From contig MU260052.1 of NCBI GenBank assembly GCA_020310875.1, positions 1,340,001 to 1,404,000 of the forward strand: a stretch of 64,000 nucleotides of DNA, read 5' to 3'. Source of the stretch: Ceratopteris richardii. Lineage: Eukaryota > Streptophyta > Polypodiopsida > Polypodiales > Pteridaceae. This document shows, piece by piece, positions 35,736 through 44,658 of this stretch (positions are counted from its first letter, which is position 1; each line of letters begins with the position of its first letter). The notes under the pieces were generated by a model that saw only the letters and a program-made list of their open reading frames with translations, ran no database searches and had not been told where the DNA came from. The position numbers were made by a program, and so were the translations under genes.

Positions 35736-36755
35736 TGTTGGTGCAGATCAATCACCAATTGAATGTTTGAAGGCTAAAGAATGAAGGATGAGATGAATTC
35801 TTGAAGCTTGGAAGGAAGATACATTCAGAGTATGTGGGAATGTACACATATGTACATAGTTCACTTAGATCTTTGATTAGTCATAGACCTGTACAAATTT
35901 ATCTATAAATACCTTGAAAATGTCGAGGCGTGATATGAGAGCTTATGTATGAATAGATAGAAGTAAAGAATGAGGAAGATAGATGTCAAGAGACATGTGA
36001 AAAGTTAGTTGAGTTTTCTCTCATCACTCAACTGTAATTTTCTGAGTAAATGAAGAAATATTGCGCCCGATCTTTTCGTGTCTGCTCCGCTTGTGTTTGA
36101 TCAATTGTAAAATCCTTTTGAGGATATCTAAGTAGGTAGTTAATGAGTCTGTGACCTGAGTTTCAGAGTCTAATTGCAAACAGGCTAGGAGAATTGAGTG
36201 TAGGAACATTCATATGTGTTAAATGTTCACAGTTCTCTGAAACAGGCGCAATTTTCGATCTTAATCTTTTGATCAGTTCTCACTCCATAGTTTAAAGTTT
36301 TGTGCAAGCAAGCACTTAATCTTTAAGTTGGAAGGTGATCTACTCGTGGCTAGAAGCATTTGCTTAAACGGGTTTTGTACTGAGAGAATTGAAGTCAAGA
36401 AGTTAGGGGTGTCTAAATCGACTTCTCAGAAGTACAGATTTGGACATAGGTAACTTGTGAAGTTGATTTCTCAAGTTATACTAAACCTTTTGAACAAATT
36501 TAACTTGGAGGAGGTGCGCAATCTCTAGGCGACACTCCATACAAAATTTCATAGAAAACTTTAAAGATTTGATAAGTCAATGAGAAGAAATTGTGCAGCA
36601 GACTTTCTGTGTTTCATTTTCTTCACAGAATTTTCAAGTTTTGATAATTTGGAGATTGGACCTCTAATTTGGTAAAGGTTTTGACTTACTCTTGGTATAG
36701 AGGTGCTCTAATCACAAGAGTAGGTTGTTCTTTTGGAGATTAACACTCTCCATCA
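35736..36755 (+). repeat. Copia B 3' LTR
   Basis: 1,020 bp, nearly identical to the 5' LTR; followed by the AGCCA duplication. Confidence 0.97.
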
Positions 36756-36760
36756 AGCCA
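36756..36760 (+). other. Target site duplication of copia B (right)
   Basis: AGCCA, repeated at 30314-30318. Removing one copy plus the element restores the coiled-coil reading frame of the G2 extra region. Confidence 0.95.
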
Positions 36761-38011
36761 TGCAAGAAGTAAAAGATAAAGATGAATGCATAGCACAATT
36801 AAAGACTCAAATAAAAGAGAAAGAACCGATCGGGACACTAGTAGTGCCAGATAAGGAAAATCCTACTGACGAGGTAGAGGTAAGTCCTCTATCTCACCCG
36901 ATCTATAATTCTCCAATACGTGAGCAGATGGCGGATATACATGATGATCATCCAATGCCATACACTGCGGAAACAAGTCAGAAGGAACGGGCACTAGTGG
37001 TGTCCCGATTGACGGAGAATTTTGAAAATGAAGTCATTAAGGTGATGAAAGAGGCCAAGATCAAAGGTAAAGACCTGGACAAGACAATGAAGCCTTTCAA
37101 TATTCCGTACGGACTATTGAAAGAGAAAACAAGACGATATATAAAGAAGATTACAAAGAAGAGTCCAGATGAGCAACTCAATTTTAAAAAAGACACATTC
37201 ACATACAGCCAAGAAGAGTTCGAAGTTGCACAACCAATCTGGAGAAGCACCATATTCATTACAGGTAAACCCTTCATTTTGTCCTATACCACGAAGAAGG
37301 GATGCCCGAGAATTTTTGGACTTGCAAAGAAATGGTGCAATAAATAATCAATGGCTGAATTATCCGCTACTAGCAAGCCCACCATATAATTACTTGCCAA
37401 TGGAGGATTATATGGTCAAAACCATCGAATTTTGGCTGCAGAATTATACAACAGTACCTGACTTAACTGTCAAAATGACCAATAAGATACTTAGTATGAT
37501 ACTTACGGTACTCAAGGTCTTCAAGCATGCGGCCTACACCTTTTTGAATTTCATCGGAATTAATCAAGGCACAGAAATCCTCATTTTTGATCTATCAGTT
37601 ATGCCTAGCCGCCCAACAATAATGGCTTATTATTCCAAATTGATGTTCTTGCCAAGTGTATATATGCAAACTTTTGAAGAAGCCTTCTTTACCGGATTTT
37701 TTGAGATTGATTCCGAAATCTTTTTGAAGATGTCGTCAAATTTAAATGCCAGATTAGTAGCTTACGAGCTTAGCTTCTTCGCAGATCATAGACAGCCACC
37801 CAATGACGGTGTGAAGGCAGAACAATGGAAACAACTCATGATACGTGAAGCCAATCTGCTAAATGATACAGAGCAAAGAGTATATAAAACATATGCCCGT
37901 CGCTTATTAAAGCCTGTCGGGGACGACAGAGTCCAGGAGGGGGGCAGTGTTGAGGGAGAGTCGAGTAAAAAGAAGAAAAGAAGAAGGCAACGAAAGAAGC
38001 AACTTCACTAA
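36761..38011 (+). pseudogene. G2 extra coding region, C-terminal part (unknown protein)
   Basis: The coiled coil ends near 36830. A linker and then a folded-looking domain follow (from about 36990), read first in frame 1 to TAA 37345-37347 and then in frame 2 to TAA 38009-38011, with a 1-nt shift between about 37315 and 37347. Features: basic helix LKEKTRRYIKKITKK, a moderately hydrophobic stretch near 37480-37560 that could be a helix or weak membrane segment, and a very basic end (SSKKKKRRRQRKKQLH) like a nuclear or nucleic-acid-binding tail. No family recognised. With the parts at 28033 and 29064 the whole would be about 1,180 codons. Confidence 0.62.
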
Positions 38012-38449
38012 ATAGAAATATCCGAAGACATATCTCTGCAAGAAGCCCCGCAGGGGCGCAACACCCATCTCTGCACAGAGCCCCGCAGGGGCACGCATCA
38101 GGCAACAATGCAAAACATCCAGGTCCTGCACGGTGGAAGAAAGCAAACAGGCTCAAAGCAATACAACAGGGTCAGATGTGTGCAACCAGGACAAATCAGA
38201 GGACCAAAAGTTAGAAAGGGGCAGAGGCTGAAAAGTTTAAGAGGGTGACTAAGAACAGCACATTCCTAGTCACTGGTGGCGTGTGTGGCAACCCAAATAA
38301 ACAGGCAAGACAAATGCAGCAGGCTCTAGTGTAGTAGAGCTTGAATCAAGAACAGGCCATCAAAGCTGCATGTCTGTTTAACTACAGACAAAACCGACCA
38401 AGGGTAGCGTGCGGCGAAACGAAGCAATCAGCCGACGAAAAGCTAAAGC
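38012..38449 (+). other. G2 3' untranslated stretch with GC hairpins
   Basis: No gene seen. Two copies of GCCCCGCAGGGGC (38045-38057 and 38080-38092) lie in a 35-base direct repeat beginning ATCTCTGCA; each can fold into a 5-bp stem with a 3-base loop. Confidence 0.55.
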
Positions 38450-38484
38450 CTGTCAAGGGACGACAGAGACGAAGAGGGGGAGAG
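38450..38484 (+). promoter_or_regulatory. G2 conserved hairpin and polypurine tract
   Basis: CTGTCAAGGGACGACAG (38450-38466) forms a CTGTC/GACAG stem, followed by the purine tract GAAGAGGGGGAGAG (38471-38484) and the LTR. The same arrangement is at 40845-40878 in G1. The tract primes plus-strand DNA; the hairpin's role is unknown. Confidence 0.75.
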
Positions 38485-39380
38485 TGTTGCAGAGCTAAAA
38501 AGAGCACAAAGCAGAGAAAAAGATGGGCCCCAAAATTTTTCCGATTTGGACATCATATTTTTGTATCATAATCATTCTTGTAATATATTTTCCGTTGTAA
38601 ATGCACTAGAGGAGTCCTCTAGATGCATCCCCACAGAAGATTGGAGATTTACCCATGTAAAATAGTAGGAAATTAGTCTTTTAGTGAATAAAGTGCCGGT
38701 CTCTTGTGTGAAAGGACCATTTTTAGGGCACTAGTATATAAGTCAAAGGTGACTCTTTGTAAAGAACTTTTTGCCATTGTGAGAATAGAGAGCACAGAAA
38801 TTCGAATTTGTGTCTTCTTCACTCTGTATCTTCTTCTCTCTGAGCTTGTATGCATGTGTATTGCTTGGAAAGAGTGCTTGTGAGTGTTGTCTATCCATGA
38901 AAGTGTTTATTTGCTGTAGGTAAGGTGTGTGCGAAGTGTAGGAAGTGCTGAAGTGTAGGAAAGTATTTCCCGCGACTCAGTATTTTGCTCATAACTTGAA
39001 GTAGGAGCATCAGAATTGAGTGACACCACTGCCATTGGATGCGTCTTCTCGAGAGCTTCGAAATGCATATGCTATTTGCTATATTTGGAGCTCGGAGCTC
39101 GGAGAAAAGTCCAAAATACTGACGGCTGTTGCACCAAGTATCGTGACGCCATGACCAACAGTTGGAGCTTGTTTGGATAAGTCTTTGCCTTGTTTACACT
39201 CTTGAGTAGTTCATTTGCATTGATCATCACATGATTGCATGTCCTCATACACTCAGCTAGGTTTGTATACTCTTTGGATTGATAATTAAAAGCGTGTATC
39301 CCCACTATATGCACTTGAGAGGGGATTGAGGTATAGTCTCTTTCTCCGCAAGTCCCTAAGTTGGTACTTAGGTCAACACA
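38485..39380 (+). repeat. G2 3' LTR
   Basis: 896 bp, about 12 differences from 16081-16976 by eye; followed by ACCAT at 39381-39385. Confidence 0.96.
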
Positions 39381-39385
39381 ACCAT

Positions 39386-39666
39386 GTATAGAGACCGAAG
39401 GAAGATCAAATAAGCTCTTCAACAATAGTAGGAAGACATGCAAAAAGGATATGGGTTTGGAAGCCAAAAGTACAAGTAGCCTCCACCGAACCAAAGCGCC
39501 AACCACACTGGATACCACAGTTCAAAAAGCATCCAAAGAGGAAGACGCCTGAAGTGATCTCTACAGTGCCAAATGTTGTTCTAAAATGGACCCCAATAAG
39601 GAGGATTACATCATTTCAAGATCCAATGGATACCTCCACCAAATCCGGTGTCAACATCCACAAGTA
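39386..39666 (+). pseudogene. G1 pol tail, second half
   Basis: Continuation of G1 after removal of G2. In the frame that matches the tail at 15839 it reads a TAG, then RIWVWKPK (near 39447) and HWIPQFKK (near 39508) and ends at TAA near 39664. The W-x-P-K spacing agrees with the G2 tail. Confidence 0.5.
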
Positions 39667-39977
39667 ACATTGAAAGCCTCAACGAGCGACAACCATGTGC
39701 TTCTTGCACAACCCTGTCTTTTGCACCATTCAGGTTATGCATTTCCAAAGTATGCATTAATATAGGGCCACATTACACGACCGTGCATAGACACATTTGA
39801 AAGTCCCATGCACAAGAGCACATTGACATATGTCAATCATTCTTTTCTGATACTAACATCTGTCTTCTTGTTTGGTGACATTGTTCCTTAAAAAAAAAAC
39901 AAAAAAAAAGGTGAGAGAGAGAGAGAAAGAACTTGTTCCCAGGTTTGGCTCATGAAATATGAATGATTCATGCTTAG
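39667..39977 (+). other. G1 post-pol stretch before the Argonaute exon
   Basis: No gene. It holds the left copy of the flanking repeat (39719-39795), an A-rich run (39890-39909), a short GA repeat, and from perhaps 39850 on what looks like the end of an intron, finishing in TTCATGCTTAG at 39977. Confidence 0.5.
39719..39795 (+). repeat. Left copy of repeat flanking the Argonaute exon
   Basis: TTTTGCACCAT, GCATTTCC and ATAGGGCCACATTACA blocks in the same order as at 40464-40542 and, in part, at 27655-27729 of G2. Confidence 0.6.
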
Positions 39978-40369
39978 TTGAAGGTGGAGCTGTCGATTAC
40001 TAGGCATTTATCAGTTTGGATAGAAGTGTGCCTCGGCTAGCGGATGATATAATTGCTGCCTTATCTGGTAGATGTCAAGAACTTTGCATGAACATGGCAT
40101 CCACAACTATTGTTTCCCCTTACCATGCTAGGAGGGAAGAGCTTGAAGTTCCACAACTTGAGCGATACTTCACTACTGTATGTACGAGGGCATCCAAGGA
40201 GATATCTGCAAGAGGTGGTTCGGGTACACTGCAAATCCTTGTATGTATACTGGGTGAGAAGACTCATGCTTATGGTGAGGTAAAGAGAATATGTGAAACT
40301 AAGCTTGGTGTAGTTACCCAATGTTGTTTGTCAAGAAATATAAAGAAATTCAATTCTCAGTATTCCATG
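39978..40369 (+). pseudogene. Captured Argonaute exon, MID domain fragment
   Basis: One frame encodes about 130 residues that I recognise as the MID domain of a plant Argonaute: VSPYHARREE (matching the IPPYxAR region), then ILVCILGEKTHAYGEVKRIC, ETKLGVVTQCC and IKKFNSQY. In this family the Y and K of YGEVK and the Q of TQCC help bind the guide RNA 5' phosphate; all are kept. The first part has a TAG at 40001-40003 where Argonautes have a conserved W (TGG to TAG). The piece begins after an acceptor-like CTTAG (39977) and ends at a donor GTAAGT (40370), so it is one exon copied from genomic DNA with intron edges. It lies on the sense strand of G1, between pol and the polypurine tract. It is a fragment and cannot make Argonaute. 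Confidence 0.85.
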
Positions 40370-40844
40370 GTAAGTATCTTTACTTTGGAAACATCATAAC
40401 CATGATAGCTTAGGAAACCTCTCCGTCAGCATACCCTTGAGCACTTAGCTCAAGACCCCTAATTTTTGCACCATACTTCTTCCAATGCATTTCCCAAATA
40501 AGCATTCATAGGGCTATATTACAAGGCCATGCACAAGGCACATATTTTCCTCAACCCATGCATGAACACACTTACCCATCACTCACTATGGGTTACGACT
40601 TGGCATAATTCCTATGAACATCAACTTTGGAAGATCTAGAAGACACCAATGGCGACTCACACAGTCACGCTAGAATCCAAGAAAAAAGCACATATCAAGG
40701 GACTACAACGTGCAAAGAATCGCAGTGACAGATGAAGAACCAGACAACCAACCCTACCACATCTGGAAGTCAGACGACTTTTGTTCATACAAAAGGGACA
40801 CTCCCTCTCAAAGCACTACTTGGAACAACCATAACAACAAGGGT
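40370..40844 (+). other. G1 post-pol stretch after the Argonaute exon
   Basis: Intron-like start GTAAGTATC, then the right flanking repeat (40464-40542) and element sequence up to the hairpin. No further Argonaute exon or other gene seen. Confidence 0.5.
40464..40542 (+). repeat. Right copy of repeat flanking the Argonaute exon
   Basis: Roughly three quarters identical by eye to 39719-39795, in direct orientation: TTTTGCACCATAC, AATGCATTTCCC, CATAGGGCTATATTACAAGG. Confidence 0.6.
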
Positions 40845-40878
40845 CTGTTAGGGACGACAGACTCGAGAGGGGGGGAAG
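40845..40878 (+). promoter_or_regulatory. G1 conserved hairpin and polypurine tract
   Basis: CTGTTAGGGACGACAG (40845-40860) then GAGAGGGGGGGAAG (40865-40878), directly before the LTR; same layout as 38450-38484. Confidence 0.78.
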
Positions 40879-41487
40879 TGTTGGAACTCAAGGTCAAGCA
40901 TAAAACATGGAAGCACATCAAAGAAGTGGACATAGAAAAAGAGAGAGCAAGTAGGGAGCTCCAAGAAGTGTATGTCAAATTTTCAGAAGAAATCCCTATA
41001 AAAATAGTGATTTTCATCACTAAAAACCATTGTAAATACCATTTTCTATTTTTATAACTCCATTTTGTTCAAGCCAAGGAGTCCTCGAGCTTGAGGAGTA
41101 TTAGAAGTATCATCCTACCATTTTTCATAATTTTTAGACTTCGTTTGAGCCCTCAAATAAGCCGTGGAACCTAATTTTTAACTAGGTCGGACACTAGGTC
41201 TGGACAAGGCCAAAACTAGTCAAAAAACTATAAAAAGAGCTAGGGAGCTCATTTTTGGGGTTAGCTTGCTAGAGAATAGAGATTTTGTAAGAGAACTCTT
41301 TTGCAATCAGAGCTTTCCATTGTTCCTCTCTTTGATCTTACCTTGTGCGCGTGTGTGTGTATGTGTGTGCATGTTTGTGTGCTTTCACTCACGCACTTGT
41401 GCCTTCACTTGCTCGTGGTCTTCATACCGGTCCTCACGTCTCCGTGGATTGACAAGTAAAGGAGGTGGTGCTTACGCTTGAGCTACA
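40879..41487 (+). repeat. G1 3' LTR, complete
   Basis: TGTTGGAACTC to GAGCTACA, 609 bp, TATAAAAA at 41229. Bases from 40973 on match the truncated 5' LTR. The next base is G3 gag, so no leader or primer site follows: this is a 3' LTR inside a host gene, not a 5' LTR. Confidence 0.9.
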
Positions 41488-44400
41488 TACTGCCTTAGCT
41501 TGGTTTCAACCTCTAAATAGTCGCAACTATAGGGAGATAGGTCAGCTACTAGAGGAATTCATTGTAGAATTTTCCAAGAGTGGTATCAGGCATAACACAC
41601 CATCCTTGATCCACAGCTTCAAGCAGACACCCCAAGAAACAGTGCTACTTGCAGGAAGAAGGTTTAGACAGTACTTGGAAAGATGCCCTGTACCGGAATT
41701 ACCCACAGCAGCCAAACAAGTGGCCTTGTTTTTAGATGGCTTGCTAACCACCAAGTTGAGATCATATGTGTACTTGAAAGAGCCTAGATCCATAGAAGAG
41801 TGTGTGCAGATATGTATTGACATAGAAGACAATTTGGGTGAGGAGTTAGGACTATCCAAACTCTACAAGGATTTTGACAGTTCTACTACTCATACCTCCA
41901 GAACCTCCACTGAGATAGATGAGATAGCTGATCAGGTTGCTAAGAAGCTAGGAGTTCAAAATAGACAAATGCCAAGGGTCACCCCATTGAAGTGATGTTA
42001 TACATGCGGAGGAGATCACATGGCTAATGTCTGCCCAATGACAACTCAACTCCAAGGCAACCCTAATGCACTATTGAGAGAAAATACAGGAACCACACGG
42101 CTCAAGATTGTCCCTATAACAGGCAAGCTGTTAGACAAAATTATCAACAACCTTACCAGCAGGGTAGGCATCAGCACCAGTACCAACAGCCATATTATAG
42201 GCCACAACAACAATATCAACCTCAATACCAGCAGCAATATCAGGCACCAAACAGGCCACAGCCAGTCCTAGGAAACCAACCACCAACTCCTGCCAATGTG
42301 ATCCCAGTTAAGTATGCGATGGCGGAGGAGAACCCTAATAGAGCATTGGTGCCACTAACCCCTTTGGTCTCAGAAAATGACTCTCATGCTCATAATTCAG
42401 ACTACTTCCATGAAGATAGTTCACAAGCTTATTACATAGATTCACCTGAGCAAAGTGAGACTTCTCTATATCAATATGAGACACCACTTATGGAACAAAA
42501 TTGGGAGCCAGAATACTCCAATTTCATGTATATGAATCCCAACCCCAGGCCCCAAGCGAGACAAGTAAGACCACAAGCCCCTAGAGGTCCATGTTTTAGA
42601 TGTCAGGGTGACCACTTCATTCATGAATGTCCCCACCAACCAGCTCCGAGATAAGGACAAAACATCACAATACAAGGCTTTTGTCATGAGTGTGGCAAAG
42701 AACATCTTCCAAGAGAGTGTCCTAGGAATCCCTCTAGTGCGCCTAAGGTTACACCCATCAATGTGGTAGGCTTAGTGGTAGATTCAAGTTCAAGTAGTTG
42801 TAGTGTGGCCCTTGTACAGGCAGTTACTAGGGCACAAGCATTAAAACAGGATAAAACAGCTGAGCAATCAGAGTCAAGTGAATCAGGAGAGCTGAGTAAG
42901 AAGAAAACAAGAACATGGAAAGATACCAGGGAGAGAACCAATTGTAAGTGGAATAAAAAGATATCCGAACTAGAAGAAAGCCTGAACGATGCCAAAACAA
43001 AAATAGAAGACATTGCATCTCAAAGCCCCTCGCATGTCAAACCTCCACCCACACCACCTCATTCCACCCCACCACCAATTATAAATAACGGACAACCAGG
43101 GTCTGTTCTTGCAGATCCAACCCTAGAAGGCTTGGACATGATGTTCAAGGCCTACCCGGCTCGACTTCAAGAAGGTCCAACAGCTGCAAACCTGGACAAA
43201 AGTTACCCGAGAGCAGATTTAGAGATTGAACGGACAAAAATGTGCATGAAAATGGTAGAAGTAGCTCAAGCTATGTTTGAGACTAGTCAAAAGTTCAATC
43301 AGACAAACTCTGTCAAACCAGATTTGCATTTCCAGGGCTTACTAGAAAGATTAGAGGAGTTGGTAAACAAGCCACAGGTTTCTTTACCTCCACAGGCTCA
43401 ACCGATTGTTGAAAGAGAGATTTCACCACAAATGAAAACTTATGTTCCTGATTCCATGGATGAGGGAGCACCTCTTTCAATTCAACAGTACTCTCAAGAG
43501 TTCTTGCGGGAAATACAAGAAGAGAAATGGGCCAATGAGAAGGGCAATTCCCCTCCTATTCCTGAGATTGATGATCTTCATGACCAATTTCCTCAAGACA
43601 TTCCGTCTATTTATGGAGACCAAGCAGTGCAACAAGAAGATGAAAGATTAGATTTTGAATCTAATTCTTTACAACAGTTGCCACAATTCACAAGTCCATG
43701 GGAATCTGAATCACTTCAGATCAGAGCTCCCACAATACTGGTAAGAAATGAAGACTTAGTGGTTCCAAGAAACACTGACGTCGTGAAGAACACTAAGGTT
43801 CAGTGTCATCTCACTGTAGAAGAGCTGCTTAAAGCAAAACCTCAGCTATGGAATCATGTGAAGGATCAGGTCCCAGAACTTGATTCTAATATGCCAAAAG
43901 TAGGCTCTAAGCAAAAAGCTCCAGAGATACCTCTAGACAAGATAGAAGACATGAGCGAAGGTGAAGAAGGTAATACTTATCTTCCAATCACCTATCAAGG
44001 TTACACAACCAAAGCAATTGTAGATTCAAGTTCTGGTGTTGCTATTGCAACCACCTCCTTGTGGAAGCGATGGGGCAAACCCACATTAAGACCAACTAGA
44101 ATGAAGCTTCAAATGGGAGACGGTCATTTTGAAAGACCTCTAGGATTGCTAGAAGGGATAACTCTAACCACTTGTGGTGTAGAGTTTGAACACACATTTG
44201 CAATATGTGACTTTGACAAAAATAATATCTACGAGATGATCCTAGGAAGACCTTTCCTATGACAATTGCAAATAGTACAAGATTGGGGAACCAACTCCTT
44301 GTACTTAAAACACTTAGGGGTCACCACCAAGGTCAATTTGAAGGATTACACTTTCAGGTATGTACCACCCCTACAGTGGAATCCGATCCACAAAACAAAA

Positions 44401-44658
44401 GAGGATTCTATCTCTGTGCATTCTGGGAGTTCACCTGATCCATCCTGGCTGCATGAAGATACTCAGTTGCGGATGTGCAAGGTCGCAGAGGAAGAGGAAA
44501 AGTGCCTAAAAGCAAGAGAAGAAGGAACTCCCCCAAGAGATAGACCAATCAAAGACCCAGCCTATACACCGATGATATTTCCAGATGAGGAATTTGAGCC
44601 TCACGGTTGGGCAGAAATCTTAGCTACCATGGACATTGCAGTCAATGAAGAACAATGA
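41488..44658 (+). pseudogene. G3 gag (middle to end) and retropepsin 1, broken
   Basis: Starts in the gag core (TALAWFQPL). CGA-to-TGA at 41993-41995 hits just before the first zinc knuckle CYTCGGDHMANVC. A frame drift follows to about 42298, then gag goes on with CFRCQGDHFIHEC, a TAA at 42652-42654, CHECGKEHLPREC (a full CCHC-type) and a lysine-rich linker. The protease has DSSSG where DSGAG is expected (near 44027), so it is inactive. TGA at 44260-44262 (CGA in G1) and at 44656-44658 (TGG in G1) follow. The frame is otherwise colinear with G1 at 8329-11388. Confidence 0.88.

Larger units (their letters stand above)
30319..36755 (+). mobile_element. Copia B, full-length, recently inserted Ty1/copia element
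   Basis: Two 1,020-bp LTRs, initiator tRNA-Met primer site, one intact gag-pol frame, polypurine tract, and AGCCA target duplication on both sides (30314-30318 and 36756-36760). LTRs differ at about 4 of 1,020 sites by eye. It interrupts the extra coding region of G2. This is the youngest insertion in the window and could be autonomous. Confidence 0.97.
16081..39380 (+). mobile_element. Gypsy G2, large Ty3/gypsy element with extra 3' coding region
   Basis: LTR to LTR 23,300 bp, or about 16.9 kb without copia B and its duplication. It has 896-bp LTRs, a tRNA-Asp primer site, a repeat-rich leader, gag-pol, a post-pol extra coding region, a conserved hairpin and polypurine tract. LTRs differ at about 12 of 896 sites by eye. 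The length and extra coding region recall Tat/Ogre and Athila giants, but an archaeal-type second RNase H was not seen and the duplicated protease and zinc finger set it apart. Family assignment below Ty3/gypsy is tentative. Confidence 0.95.
5161..41487 (+). mobile_element. Gypsy G1, Ty3/gypsy element with Argonaute fragment, split by G2
   Basis: Truncated 5' LTR, tRNA-Asp primer site, repeat-rich leader, gag-pol, post-pol region, polypurine tract and 3' LTR are all present once G2 (16081-39380) is removed; net length is about 13.0 kb. The element sits inside gag of the same family (G3). The two LTR copies differ at about 14 of 515 aligned sites by eye plus one 11-nt indel. Coding is broken by frameshifts and many nonsense codons. 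The post-pol region carries an Argonaute exon. Confidence 0.88.

Noticed and set aside
28033..38011. Retroviral-type envelope protein
   Set aside because: No signal peptide, cleavage site or clear transmembrane anchor; mostly soluble, coiled-coil and basic.
37836..38156. Minus-strand frames over the end of the G2 extra ORF
   Set aside because: Shadows of the sense frame with no recognisable motif.
41465..41487. The LTR at 40879 as the 5' LTR of a third gypsy element
   Set aside because: No primer site or leader follows and gag begins in mid-domain exactly where the G3 fragment at 5160 leaves off, so it is the G1 3' LTR.
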